Positions 40,960-51,352 of a DNA stretch of 64,000 bases are shown in pieces. Under the pieces are notes generated by a model. It did no database searches. It was given only the letters and a program-made list of their open reading frames with translations, and was not told where the DNA came from. The first letter of the stretch is position 1; the number at the start of each line of letters is the position of its first letter. The DNA is taken from positions 30,920-94,919 of the forward strand of contig NZ_JAGJRS010000015.1 of NCBI RefSeq assembly GCF_017837635.1, given 5' to 3'. Position numbers and translations under genes: made by a program. Source of the stretch: Frateuria flava (GTDB lineage Bacteria; Pseudomonadota; Gammaproteobacteria; Xanthomonadales; Rhodanobacteraceae).

Positions 40960-42456
40960 TCAGGCCGCCTCGGCGGTCTGCTTGCGCGGCCCCTTCAGCA
41001 GCGCCTGGCGTACGTGGTCGATGACCAGGTCGACCTCGGCGCTGGTCACGTTGAAGTGCGGGGTGAAGCGCAGCGAATTGGCGCCGCCGTGGATCACGCC
41101 CACGCCATGCTCGCGCATGTATTCCTCGGTGGAGTTGGAGCCGTAGCACTTGAACTGCGGCGCCAGCTCGCACGAGAACAGCAGGCCGGTGCCCTGCACC
41201 TTCGTGATCAGGCCGCCCAGTTCGTCCTTGAGCTTTTCCAGCTTGGCCACGAACTCCTCGCCGCGGGCCTTGATGTTGGCGCGCACTTCGTCGGTGAGCA
41301 GATCCATCGTGGCGAGCGCGACGTCCAGCGCGCGCGGGTTGGTGGTCATAGTGTTGCCGTAGATGCCCTTGCGGTACAGGCCGGCGGTGTGGTCGCTCAC
41401 CGCCAGCACCGACAGCGGGTACTGGCCGGCGTTGAGCGCCTTGGAGAAGGTCTCCATGTCCGGCGCCGGCAGGTTCTCGAAACCGGGGTAGTCGATGATC
41501 GACAGCACGCCGTGCGCGCGCAGGCCGGCCTGGATCGAGTCGACCAGCAACAGGGTGCCGTGCGCCTCGGTCAGTTCGCGCGCGGCCTTGTAGAACTCCG
41601 GCGTCACGGCGCGGCCCGGGTCGCCTTCGCCCATCACCGGCTCCAGGAACATGGCCTCGATGAACCAGCCGTGCTTGTCCGCATCGGCGAACGCGGCCTT
41701 GAGCTGCTCGACGTCGTAGGGCGCGACCGTGATCAGCGTGTCCTCGTGGCGGTAGCTGGCCAGGTGCTGCTGGTAAGTCTTGCGGCTGGAGTCGGAATAC
41801 AGCGCCGGCTTGTCGGTGCGGCCGTGGAAGGCGCCACGCACGGACAGGCGCTTGATCGTGCGGTTGGCGTAGCGGCCGCCCGCATCGGTCATCAGCTTGG
41901 CGTTGACGTCGGCGATGCGGCAGGCCAGGCCGACCGCTTCGGAGCCGGAATTGAGGCACAGGTAGTGCTTGTACGGATTGGCGCCGCGGCTGCGGCCGAG
42001 CTCCTGGTCCATCGCGCGCGTGAAGCGCAGCTGCGAGACGCTCGGCGACATCACGTTGGCCATCACCTGCGGCCGGGACAGCGCCTCCAGGATGGCCGGC
42101 GGGTTGTGGCCGAAGCCGAGCATGCCGTAGCCGCCGTTGTCGTGCAGCACCGCGCCCTTGAGCGTCACGATCCACGGGCCGCGCGCGGCGGCCGGCAGGT
42201 ACGGGTTGATCGCGTCGTCAGGGTAGAAGTTGACGTAGCCGGCCTGGGCCTTGGCCAGCTGCTCGGATTCGTCCAGCTTGAGGAAGTCGCCAAGCTCCCC
42301 GCGCAGTTCGCGATGGCGGGCCAGGGCCTCGTCCACCGCCTGCACCAGTTCGGGGGCGCTGGCCGCCATGCGCTCGATGCTGGCGTCGTCCAGGCCAACG
42401 GTCCGCGGCTTGCCGCCGAATTCGCGCATCTCGCGCAGCTGATCGATCACACCCAT
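40960..42456 (-). CDS. Class III PLP-dependent aminotransferase
   Basis: A 498-residue fold-type I aminotransferase of the acetylornithine/GABA group. It shows LNSGSEAVGLACRIAD (PLP phosphate region), SVRGAFHGRTDKPALYS, a substrate domain with LLLVDSIQAGLRAHG and the likely PLP lysine in METFSKALNAGQYPLS. GAGGAGG ideally spaced before the ATG supports the start. It is a single gene with its own terminator. The usual GGG and DEVQ motifs are altered (VDSIQ), so the substrate could differ from GABA or ornithine; I do not assign one. Confidence 0.8.
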   Translation of the reverse strand: MGVIDQLREMREFGGKPRTVGLDDASIERMAASAPELVQAVDEALARHRELRGELGDFLKLDESEQLAKAQAGYVNFYPDDAINPYLPAAARGPWIVTLKGAVLHDNGGYGMLGFGHNPPAILEALSRPQVMANVMSPSVSQLRFTRAMDQELGRSRGANPYKHYLCLNSGSEAVGLACRIADVNAKLMTDAGGRYANRTIKRLSVRGAFHGRTDKPALYSDSSRKTYQQHLASYRHEDTLITVAPYDVEQLKAAFADADKHGWFIEAMFLEPVMGEGDPGRAVTPEFYKAARELTEAHGTLLLVDSIQAGLRAHGVLSIIDYPGFENLPAPDMETFSKALNAGQYPLSVLAVSDHTAGLYRKGIYGNTMTTNPRALDVALATMDLLTDEVRANIKARGEEFVAKLEKLKDELGGLITKVQGTGLLFSCELAPQFKCYGSNSTEEYMREHGVGVIHGGANSLRFTPHFNVTSAEVDLVIDHVRQALLKGPRKQTAEAA

Positions 42457-42724
42457 GGCAGTCCTCCTCGTGGCCGGCCGGCGCCTCGATGGCGTCGCTG
42501 GCGATGATTGCGGGCACGCGCGGCGTTCGGCGCATGCGGTTGTGCGGACCCGTCTTTTCGACCGTGCAAAGCGCGCCTGACGGGCCGGGGATAAACCCAA
42601 GGATACCGTGCGCCCGGCTCCGCCGTAACCCCGCATGACGGCTGTCACCAGCGCCGGCTGACGTCGACCAGTGTCCGCAAGGCCTTGCCGTGCCTAATGT
42701 TTGCGTCCATACCAAGGAGGTCCC

Positions 42725-43651
42725 ATGGACATGTCAGCTGTCCCGGTCGCGCGCCTGCGCGGCGCGGTCAAGCGCTACGGCGCGCTCACCGCCGTCAACG
42801 GCCTGGACCTTGCGCTGCATCGCGGCGAGCTGCTCGCGCTGCTCGGTCCCAATGGCGCCGGCAAGTCGTCTGCCATCGGTCTGCTGCTGGGGTTGCACCG
42901 GCCCGATGCAGGCGACGTGGAGCTGTTCGGGCTCGATCCGCAGCGCATCGAGGCGCGCCGGTGGATCGGCGTGATGTTGCAGAGCGCCACGCTGCCGCCG
43001 ACGCTGCGCGTGCGCGAGTTGCTGCGCCTGACTGCCAGCTACTACGCCCATCCGCGCGTGCTGCAGGAATCGGCCGAACTGGCCGCGGTCGAGGACCTGC
43101 TCGACCGCCCCTACGGCAAGCTCTCCGGCGGCCAGCAGCGGCGCGTGCAGTTCGCGTTGGCGCTGTGCGGGCGTCCGCAACTGCTGTTCTTGGACGAACC
43201 GACCGTCGGCCTGGACATCGAGGCGCGCCAGGCGTTGTGGGCGGCGATCCGCCGGCTGGTCGGCGAAGGCTGCTCGGTGCTGCTGACCACGCACTACCTG
43301 GAAGAGGCCGAGGCGCTGGCCGACCGCGTCTGCGTGATGACCCACGGCCGCGCCATCCACGAAGGCACGGTCGATGAGTTGCGCGCCCGCGTGGGCGTCA
43401 AACGCATCCGCTGCATCAGCACGCTGTTGCCCGAAACAGTGGCCGCCTGGCCCGAAGTGGCCGAGGTGCGCGTGGAGGGCGGTCGCCTGCAGCTGACCAC
43501 CGCCGAGGCCGAAGTCGTCGTGTTGCGCCTGCTGCAGAACGATGCCTGGCTGCGCGAGCTGGAAGTCCAGCGTGCCGGCCTGGCCGAGGCGTTTACCGAA
43601 CTCACCCGCGATGCCGAGGCATCGTCCAGCGACCAGCGAGAGGCCGCCTGA
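42725..43651 (+). CDS. ABC exporter ATPase subunit
   Basis: A 308-residue ABC ATPase: Walker A GPNGAGKSS, Q-loop MLQSATLPP, signature LSGGQQRRVQFALALC, Walker B LLFLDEPTVGLD and switch His in LLTTHYLEEAEALADR. The C-terminal extension (residues about 225-308) is of the type found in ATP-binding subunits of two-component exporters such as those for antibiotics or lipids. AAGGAGG lies four bases before the ATG at 42725. It leads an operon with a permease, two kinases and a response regulator. Confidence 0.9.
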   Translation: MDMSAVPVARLRGAVKRYGALTAVNGLDLALHRGELLALLGPNGAGKSSAIGLLLGLHRPDAGDVELFGLDPQRIEARRWIGVMLQSATLPPTLRVRELLRLTASYYAHPRVLQESAELAAVEDLLDRPYGKLSGGQQRRVQFALALCGRPQLLFLDEPTVGLDIEARQALWAAIRRLVGEGCSVLLTTHYLEEAEALADRVCVMTHGRAIHEGTVDELRARVGVKRIRCISTLLPETVAAWPEVAEVRVEGGRLQLTTAEAEVVVLRLLQNDAWLRELEVQRAGLAEAFTELTRDAEASSSDQREAA

Positions 43652-43652
43652 C

Positions 43653-44438
43653 ATGAATACGCTTTCCCTGGATCCGACCGCCGGCAACGACGCGATGCCC
43701 GCCGGCCGCGTGCTCGGCGCCTACCTCGCCGAGGCGCGCAGCGAGTGCCTGCGCTACCTGCGCGCTCCGGGCTTCATGCTGCCGATCACCCTGTTTCCGG
43801 GCATGTTCTACCTGGTGTTCGGCGTGCTGATGGCCCGGGGCGAAGGCACCGACGCGGCGCGCTACCTGCTGGCCAGCTACGCCACCTTCGGCGTGATGAG
43901 CCCGGGCCTGTTCGGCTTCGGCGTGTCGCTGGCGCTGGAGCGCGACGGCGGCCTGCTCACGCTCAAGCGCGCGCTGCCGATGCCGCCGGGCGCCTACCTG
44001 CTCGGCAAGATGCTGATGGCAATGGGCGCGGCCGCGTTCGTGGTGCTGCTCCTGCTGGGACTGTCGCAGATCGCGCACGTATCGCTGTCGCTGGCGCAGG
44101 CCGCGGCGCTGCTGGCCACCGGCGTGCTCGGCGTATTGCCGTTCTGCGCGTTGGGCATGTTCATCGGCACGTTGGTCAAGGGGCAGGGCGGCCCGGGCGT
44201 GCTCAATCTGGTCTACCTGCCGATGGCGTTCCTGTCCGGCCTGTGGTTCCCGCTGCCGATGCTGCCCAAGGTGCTGCAGCAGCTCGCGCCGGTGTGGCCG
44301 AGCTACCACCTCGACCGCCTCGCGCTCGCCGCGGTGGGCATGGGCCACGACGCGCTGGCCGGGCACGTGCTGGTGCTGCTCGGGTTCACCGTTGCGTTCG
44401 TGTTGCTCGCGGCGCGGCGGCTGCGTCGGTACGGTTGA
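43653..44438 (+). CDS. ABC-2 type exporter permease
   Basis: A 261-residue membrane protein with six predicted helices of the ABC-2 family (PITLFPGMFYLVFGVLMARG, GFGVSLALERDGGLLTLKRALPMP, NLVYLPMAFLSGLWFPLPMLP). It pairs with the ATPase encoded one base upstream. Downstream kinases probably sense the same condition the exporter deals with, such as membrane state or a toxic compound. Cargo unknown. Confidence 0.87.
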   Translation: MNTLSLDPTAGNDAMPAGRVLGAYLAEARSECLRYLRAPGFMLPITLFPGMFYLVFGVLMARGEGTDAARYLLASYATFGVMSPGLFGFGVSLALERDGGLLTLKRALPMPPGAYLLGKMLMAMGAAAFVVLLLLGLSQIAHVSLSLAQAAALLATGVLGVLPFCALGMFIGTLVKGQGGPGVLNLVYLPMAFLSGLWFPLPMLPKVLQQLAPVWPSYHLDRLALAAVGMGHDALAGHVLVLLGFTVAFVLLAARRLRRYG

Positions 44439-44473
44439 AGTAGCATGCCCGAACGCATGGCCAGGACAACCCG

Positions 44474-45667
44474 ATGAGACCGCTTCGCGCATGGTTTACG
44501 CCCGCACCGGACTCGCGCATCGCGGAAATCCGGCGACAGGGCAAGTCGCCCTGGGCCGAGAGCGTGCATCTGCTGTGGTCGGCCTGGGTGTTCATCACCC
44601 CGGTGTTCGACAACCAGTACAGCTGGCGCTGGCTGGGCCTGACGGTACTGACTTATCCGGTCTTCGTGGTGCTGTTCGCCAAGGTCTTCCTGGCGTCGCG
44701 CAGTCGCGCCCCCACGTACGCGCTGGCGTTGGCGCTGTTCGGCTTGGTGCTGGTGCCGATCTATCCGAGCGGCGTCAGCTATTTCATCTACGGCTGCGTG
44801 TCGTGCAGCCTGTCGAGCCGGCGGTTCCTGCCGTTCCTGGCGCGCTTGCTCGTCCTCAACACGTTGTTCCTGTTGATGGCCTGGCAGGCCCACTATGCCT
44901 GGCAGGCGATGCTCGCCATCCCGTGCATGACGCTGATCATCGGTCTGGTGACGCACGTCGAGCGCCTGGAACACGAGAAGGACGCGGCACTCAAGCTTTC
45001 CCACGACGAGGTCCGCCGACTTGCCGCGACCGCCGAGCGCGAGCGCATCGGCCGGGACCTGCATGACCTGCTCGGTCACACGCTTTCGCTGATCACGCTC
45101 AAGCTCGAACTCTCGCGCAAGCTCTTCGACCGCGACACCGAGGCCGCGCGCCGCGAGGTGATCGAGGCCGAGAACGTCGCCCGCCACGCGCTGGCACAGG
45201 TGCGCTCGGCGGTCACCGGCATCCGCGCCACCGATCTGGCGGCCGAGCTGGCCTCCGCGCGGCTGCTGCTGGAATCCTCCGGCGTTCACCTGGACTACGA
45301 CCAGCCGCCGTGCCTGCCGGCCGAGACCGAACGCGGCCTCTCTCTGGTGCTGCGCGAGGCGGCCACCAACATCGCGCGTCACGCGGCGGCCACCTGCGCC
45401 CACGTGGCCTTCGAATGCATCGACGGCGGCCTGTGCCTGACCATCGCCGACAACGGTCGCGGTGGCGTGCTGGAAGAGGGCAACGGCCTGACCGGCATGC
45501 GCGAGCGCGTGCGCGCACTCGGCGGCCGCCTGCAGATCCATTCGCAGCAGGGGCAGGGCACGCGCCTGCGTGTGGTGGTGCCGTTGCCCGCGTCGGCGAT
45601 GCAGATCGCGGCGGCGCCCGCGGCGCCGGTCGACAGCCTGCCGATGACAGCGGAAGCTCGCCCGTGA
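44474..45667 (+). CDS. DesK-like sensor histidine kinase (first of two)
   Basis: A 397-residue kinase with about five N-terminal membrane helices and no periplasmic domain, then a HisKA_3 dimerisation domain (RDLHDLLGHTLSLITLKLELSR, His197) and an ATPase domain (REAATNIARHAA, DNGRGG, GMRERVRALGG). This is the DesK/NarX-like family that phosphorylates NarL-type regulators. It overlaps the second kinase gene by one base. The two kinases share the catalytic half closely but differ in membrane part. Confidence 0.9.
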   Translation: MRPLRAWFTPAPDSRIAEIRRQGKSPWAESVHLLWSAWVFITPVFDNQYSWRWLGLTVLTYPVFVVLFAKVFLASRSRAPTYALALALFGLVLVPIYPSGVSYFIYGCVSCSLSSRRFLPFLARLLVLNTLFLLMAWQAHYAWQAMLAIPCMTLIIGLVTHVERLEHEKDAALKLSHDEVRRLAATAERERIGRDLHDLLGHTLSLITLKLELSRKLFDRDTEAARREVIEAENVARHALAQVRSAVTGIRATDLAAELASARLLLESSGVHLDYDQPPCLPAETERGLSLVLREAATNIARHAAATCAHVAFECIDGGLCLTIADNGRGGVLEEGNGLTGMRERVRALGGRLQIHSQQGQGTRLRVVVPLPASAMQIAAAPAAPVDSLPMTAEARP

Positions 45668-46848
45668 TGCGCTGGTTTGCGCCGCGGCCGGACTCGCTGC
45701 TGGGGCAGCTGCGTTCGCCGCTGTACATGCGCTGGCAGGCCGGTCTGTCGTTGTTCGCGCTGGTGGCCCTGTTCCAGGGACCGGCGTCGCTGCATCGCGA
45801 GCTGGGAACCTGGCTGGCGCCCACGCTGCTGGCGCTGCCCGTGTTCGTGTACCTGTACTCGCGCGTCTACGTGGGGCCACGCCGGCGCGTGGACTGGTAT
45901 GTCGCCGGCATGGTCGCCACGGGGCTGGCGCTGTGGGCTTGCAACCCGTTTGGGTTCATCCTGCTGATCCTCGCCAGCGTGGTCGCTGCGTTCTCGCCCT
46001 CGTGGCGGCGCTGGCTGGCCAGCGTGGCAGTGATGGGTGCCTTGACCCTGGCCATGGCGTGGGCCTTCGGCGATCCACTGAGCACCGCCCTGTGGGTGGT
46101 GATGTCGGGCCTGTTCGGCGGCTTCAGCAACGTCGCCTACATGCACAGCGCGCGCAAGGACGCGGAGCTGCGCCTGTCGCAGACCGAGGTGCGGCGCCTG
46201 GCGACGTTGGCCGAGCGCGAGCGCATCGGTCGTGACCTGCACGACCTGCTCGGGCACACGCTGTCGCTGGTGGCGCTCAAGTCGGAGCTGGCCAAGCGCC
46301 TGGCCCTGGCCGAACCGGCACGCGCGCAGCGCGAGATGGCCGAGGTCGAACGTGTCGCGCGCCATGCCCTCGCCGAGGTGCGCGCGGCGGTGACCGGCAT
46401 GCGCCGCAGCGATCTGGGCGCCGAACTCACCTCCGCCCGGCTCATGCTGGAAGCCTCCGGCGTGGCATTCGAGGGCCGCCTGCCTGACGGCCTCGCACTG
46501 CCCGAAAACATCGAGGCGTCAGTCGCGCTGGTCTTGCGCGAGGCCGTCACCAACATCCACCGCCACGCGCGTGCCACCCAGGCCAGCGCGGGCGTTTTCT
46601 TCGAAGACGGGATGCTCCAGATGCACATCAGCGACAACGGGCGGGGCGGGCTGGCCGCGCATGGCAACGGCGTGAGCGGCATGCGCGAGCGCGTGCGCGC
46701 GCTGGGCGGCACGCTGGCGATCGACTCGCCGCCGCGGCATGGCACGCGGCTGTCCATCCGGGTGCCGGTGGCGGCGCAGGCAAGCGTGTCCGCGGAAAGC
46801 GCTGCCACCGGAACGGTCGTGGTTTCCGCCACCGGGAGCGCCGCATGA
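45667..46848 (+). CDS. DesK-like sensor histidine kinase (second of two)
   Basis: A 393-residue paralogue of the preceding kinase. It begins MRWFAPRPDSLLGQLRSPLY, has four to five membrane helices, the His192 motif RDLHDLLGHTLSLVALKSEL and a HATPase domain with REAVTNIHRHAR and DNGRGGLAAHGNG. Its stop overlaps the start of the response regulator by four bases. Two kinases feeding one regulator suggests two inputs or a heterodimer; that is inference. Confidence 0.9.
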   Translation: MRWFAPRPDSLLGQLRSPLYMRWQAGLSLFALVALFQGPASLHRELGTWLAPTLLALPVFVYLYSRVYVGPRRRVDWYVAGMVATGLALWACNPFGFILLILASVVAAFSPSWRRWLASVAVMGALTLAMAWAFGDPLSTALWVVMSGLFGGFSNVAYMHSARKDAELRLSQTEVRRLATLAERERIGRDLHDLLGHTLSLVALKSELAKRLALAEPARAQREMAEVERVARHALAEVRAAVTGMRRSDLGAELTSARLMLEASGVAFEGRLPDGLALPENIEASVALVLREAVTNIHRHARATQASAGVFFEDGMLQMHISDNGRGGLAAHGNGVSGMRERVRALGGTLAIDSPPRHGTRLSIRVPVAAQASVSAESAATGTVVVSATGSAA

Positions 46849-47447
46849 TCCGGGTGCTGCTGGCCGAAGACCAGGCCATGGTGCGCGGCGCGCTGTCGGC
46901 GCTGCTCAACCTGGAAAGCGATATCGAGGTGCTCGGCTCCGCCGCCGACGGCGAAAGCGCCTGGCGCGAGCTGCAGCGGCTCAAGCCCGACGTGCTGGTC
47001 ACCGACATCGAAATGCCCGGCCTGACCGGCCTGGAACTGGCCCAGCGCATCCAGCGGCAAGAGCTGCCGATGAAGGTGATCATCGTGACCACCTTCGCCC
47101 GCCCCGGCTTCCTGCGCCGCGCGCTGGATGCCGGCGTGTCCGGCTACCTGCTCAAGGACGCACCCGCCGAGAACCTGGCCGAGGCACTGCGCACCGTTCA
47201 CCGCGGCGGCCGCGCGATCGACCCGCAACTGGCGCTCGAAGCCTGGACCGAAGCCGATCCGCTCAATGACCGCGAGCGCCAGGTCCTGCGCCTGGCGGGC
47301 GAGGGCCTGTCGGCCGGCGACATCGCCACGCGGCTCAATCTTTCGCACGGCACCGTACGCAACTACCTGTCCGAGGCGATCGGCAAACTGGGAGCGGGAA
47401 ACCGCATCGAGGCGTTCAGGCTGGCGCGGCAGAAGGGCTGGCTGTAA
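46845..47447 (+). CDS. NarL/FixJ-type response regulator (DesR-like)
   Basis: A 200-residue regulator: receiver domain with phospho-acceptor Asp54 in LVTDIEMPGLTGLEL and conserved VTTFARPGFLRRAL and KDAP, then a LuxR-type HTH (LNDRERQVLRLAGEGLSAGDIATRLNLSHGTVRNYLSEAI). It is the partner of the two upstream kinases. Its targets probably include this operon, but I see no defined binding site. A HEPN-like gene starts three bases after its stop. Confidence 0.92.
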   Translation: MIRVLLAEDQAMVRGALSALLNLESDIEVLGSAADGESAWRELQRLKPDVLVTDIEMPGLTGLELAQRIQRQELPMKVIIVTTFARPGFLRRALDAGVSGYLLKDAPAENLAEALRTVHRGGRAIDPQLALEAWTEADPLNDRERQVLRLAGEGLSAGDIATRLNLSHGTVRNYLSEAIGKLGAGNRIEAFRLARQKGWL

Positions 47448-47450
47448 GGC

Positions 47451-47969
47451 GTGGCCGAGGCGGACTTCCAACGCGAGCTGCAAATGCAGGTCGGCGCCAT
47501 CGTGCTTGTCTGCCAAGAGGCCGAGCGTTACCTGAAGGCGCTGCTGCCTTTCATGGACCCGACGCTCCCCAGCCTCGCCGAAGCGCTGGATCGGCTCGGA
47601 AAGCTCAAGAGGCGCCCGTTCGGACCTCTGATGGAGCAGTTCATGGACCGGTCCCTTCCAATCAGCGACGGCATACGGGAGCAGCTTGCTGAGCTGGTGA
47701 ACAAGCGCAACAACATCGTGCACCACTTCACCGAGACGTACGGCGTAGAGCTCCGGGGCGGGAAGCACCAGCAAGTTCTCGCCGAACTTCGGACGACGTT
47801 CGCCAATCTGGCAACTCTCCGTAATGCGCTCGCCGAGGCCGTGGCGTTTCTTCTGGAGGCGATACGGGACACGGCTTTCACGAATACGCCCGAATACGAA
47901 CAGATGAGCGAGCTTTGTGCATCGTTCCGGCAAGCGTTGGAAACGCGACCGGACCGATCCCTAGCGTAG
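47451..47969 (+). CDS. Hypothetical HEPN-like protein
   Basis: A 172-residue helical protein I do not recognise as a named family. Residues 86-91 read RNNIVH, an R-x4-H motif with Asn next to the Arg, which is the active-site signature of HEPN ribonucleases and their inactive relatives. The surrounding predicted helices fit a four-helix bundle. The GTG start at 47451 lies three bases after the response regulator stop; an ATG at 47484 is possible. Its composition (many E, N, T codons) looks less GC-biased than the neighbours. No MNT-type antitoxin gene is adjacent, so a toxin role is only speculation. Confidence 0.5.
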   Translation: MAEADFQRELQMQVGAIVLVCQEAERYLKALLPFMDPTLPSLAEALDRLGKLKRRPFGPLMEQFMDRSLPISDGIREQLAELVNKRNNIVHHFTETYGVELRGGKHQQVLAELRTTFANLATLRNALAEAVAFLLEAIRDTAFTNTPEYEQMSELCASFRQALETRPDRSLA

Positions 47970-48033
47970 GGTGGGCTTCAGCCCACCGGCTCGTTTGCGT
48001 GCAGGGGTGGTGGTGGGCTGAAGCCCACCCTAC
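47966..48033. repeat. Paired GTAG-type REP palindromes
   Basis: A perfect GTAG plus GGTGGGC-TTCA-GCCCACC copy and its inverted perfect copy ending CCCTAC. It lies in the convergent gap before liuC. The TAG inside the right-hand GTAG forms the liuC stop codon. Confidence 0.85.
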
Positions 48034-48815
48034 GGTGCCCAGCTGGGCGCACGCTTGTCGAGGAAGGCGCCCAGGCCTTCCTGGCCTTCGGCTGAAACCC
48101 GCAGTCGCGCGATCAGTTCGGCATTGTCCGCGTCGATGGCACCGGCGCCCGTCTCGTCGATTCCGGCCATGCGTAGCGCCAGCTGCTTGGCCTCGCGCTG
48201 CGCCTGCGGGCCGGCCTTGGCCAGCAGCTTCAGCCCGAAGTCGACCGCCTCGTCCAGCCCCTCGGCCGGTACCACGCGGTGCAGCAGGCCGATGCGGCAG
48301 GCCTCGGCCGCGTCGAGGATCTCGCCGGTGAGGAACAACCGGCGCGCCTGCCGCACGCCGATGGCGGCGACTACGTAGGGCGAGATCACCGCGGGCACCA
48401 GCCCGAGCTTCACTTCGGTAAGACCGAACTTCGCGCCGTCCGCGCCGATGGCGATGTCGCATGCGGCGATCAGCCCTACGCCGCCGCCGTAGGCCGCGCC
48501 GTTGACGCGCGCGATGGTCGGCTTGGGCAGGAATTGCAGCGTGCGCACCAGCGCGGCCAGGCGCAGCGAGTCCTCGCGGTTCTCCTGTTCGCTCGCCCCC
48601 GCCATGCCGCGCATCCAATTGAGGTCGGCGCCCGCGGAGAAGCTCGCGCCCGTGCCGGTCAGCACCACGGCCCGCACGGCCTCGTCGCGGCCGGCATCCA
48701 CCAGCGCAGAGGTCAGCTCGGCGATCAGGCCGTCGTCGAAGGCGTTGTGCACCTGCGGGCGGTTGAGGGCGATCTGGCGGACGGCGGCGCGGTCGGTGAC
48801 GAGGATGGCGGACAT
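48030..48815 (-). CDS. liuC: Methylglutaconyl-CoA hydratase (enoyl-CoA hydratase family)
   Basis: A 261-residue crotonase-fold protein, hydrating 3-methylglutaconyl-CoA to HMG-CoA in leucine and isovalerate degradation. FSAGADLNWMRGM (oxyanion hole and the NWM signature of the LiuC group), RVNGAAYGGGVGLIAACDIAI and AVISPYVVAAIG are present. The start MSAILVTDRAAVRQIALNRP is the conventional crotonase start. Its stop codon is supplied by a REP element. liuB and liuA homologues lie 6-14 kb away; assignment as liuC rather than a generic hydratase rests on the SAGADLNWM region. Confidence 0.8.
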   Translation of the reverse strand: MSAILVTDRAAVRQIALNRPQVHNAFDDGLIAELTSALVDAGRDEAVRAVVLTGTGASFSAGADLNWMRGMAGASEQENREDSLRLAALVRTLQFLPKPTIARVNGAAYGGGVGLIAACDIAIGADGAKFGLTEVKLGLVPAVISPYVVAAIGVRQARRLFLTGEILDAAEACRIGLLHRVVPAEGLDEAVDFGLKLLAKAGPQAQREAKQLALRMAGIDETGAGAIDADNAELIARLRVSAEGQEGLGAFLDKRAPSWAP

Positions 48816-48868
48816 GCGCGGGGCTCCCTGCGGAAAGCGGGGAGTGTAGCGGGGTGGTGTGAGGCAAG

Positions 48869-49187
48869 GCTTCCCCCATCCGCCTGTCGGCACCTTCCCC
48901 CGTGAACGGGGGAAGGTTCACTGGCTGCCGCGCGCTTCGATATTTCCCGGTCGCCTGGATGCTACGTCCCGATCCTTCCCCGTCCCACGGAGGAGAGTTC
49001 ACTGGCTGCCGCGCGCTTCGATGTTTTTCGGTCGCCTGGATGCTACGTCCCGAACCTTCCCCCGTCCTACGGGGGAAGGATCACTGGCTGCCGCGCGCTT
49101 TGATGTTTCCCAGTCGCCTGGATGCCACGTCCCGATCCTTCCCCCGTCCCACGGGGGAAGGTGCCCGAAGGGCGGATGGGGGAAGCC
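48869..49187. repeat. Tandem array bounded by inverted repeats
   Basis: Three contiguous copies of an 81-82-base unit start at 48919, 49000 and 49082. Each begins CACTGGCTGCCGCGCGCTT and contains a Cys/Arg-neutral non-coding core, then a CTTCCCCCGT/ACGGGGGAAG palindrome. The array is flanked by mirror-image ends, GGCTTCCCCCATCCGCC (48869) and GGCGGATGGGGGAAGCC (ending about 49187). Copies differ at only a few positions. It fills the gap between liuC and the feo promoter. No coding signal. Confidence 0.85.
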
Positions 49188-49226
49188 TTGCGACAAAGCC
49201 GCCCTGCGCACCGAGTCCCTTTCGCC

Positions 49227-49248
49227 TATAATGCGAACCATTCTTATC
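49227..49248 (+). promoter_or_regulatory. Candidate promoter and Fur box for feoAB
   Basis: TATAAT at 49227-49232 is a good -10, and the stretch TATAATGCGAACCATT followed by CTTATC resembles the interrupted NATAAT palindrome recognised by Fur. It lies about 15-35 bases upstream of the feoA start. Iron repression through Fur is known for feo operons; the exact box is uncertain. Confidence 0.45.
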
Positions 49249-49262
49249 TTCAATACCCCACC

Positions 49263-49501
49263 GTGCGCCTCTCCGACTTGCCCAAAGGTTCGCCCGCCGT
49301 GGTCGACCGCGTGGACGATGCCCATGCCGGCGACCCCATCGCGCAGCGCCTGCGCGACCTGGGCTTCGTCGACGGCGAGCCGGTACGCGTGGTCGCCTGC
49401 GGTCCGCTCGGCGCCGATCCCCTGCTGATCCAGATCGGCTCCACCCGCTTTGCCCTGCGCCGCAGCGAGGCGGCGCGCATCTATGTGAAGGCGGAGGCGG
49501 C

Positions 49502-49505
<4 letters not shown>
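49263..49505 (+). CDS. feoA: Ferrous iron transport protein FeoA
   Basis: An 80-residue SH3-like protein that assists FeoB. It reads LSDLPKGSPAVVDRVDDAH, then QRLRDLGFVDGEPVRVVACGP and IQIGSTRFALRRSEAARI, the usual FeoA fold with its small-domain landmarks. It starts at a GTG (49263) because no ATG fits the beginning of the domain. Its stop overlaps the feoB start by four bases (ATGA). Confidence 0.93.

Positions 49506-51348
<1,843 letters not shown>

Positions 51349-51352
<4 letters not shown>

Noticed and set aside
40960..42456. Specific name such as argD or gabT for the aminotransferase
   Set aside because: Longer than both families and key motifs differ, with no biosynthetic neighbours.
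42457..42724. Gene or RNA in the gap before the ABC ATPase
   Set aside because: No supported frame, hairpin or repeat found; only promoter space is likely.
48919..49162. CRISPR array
   Set aside because: Units are 81-82 bases long, directly adjacent and nearly identical throughout, with no unique spacers and no cas genes.
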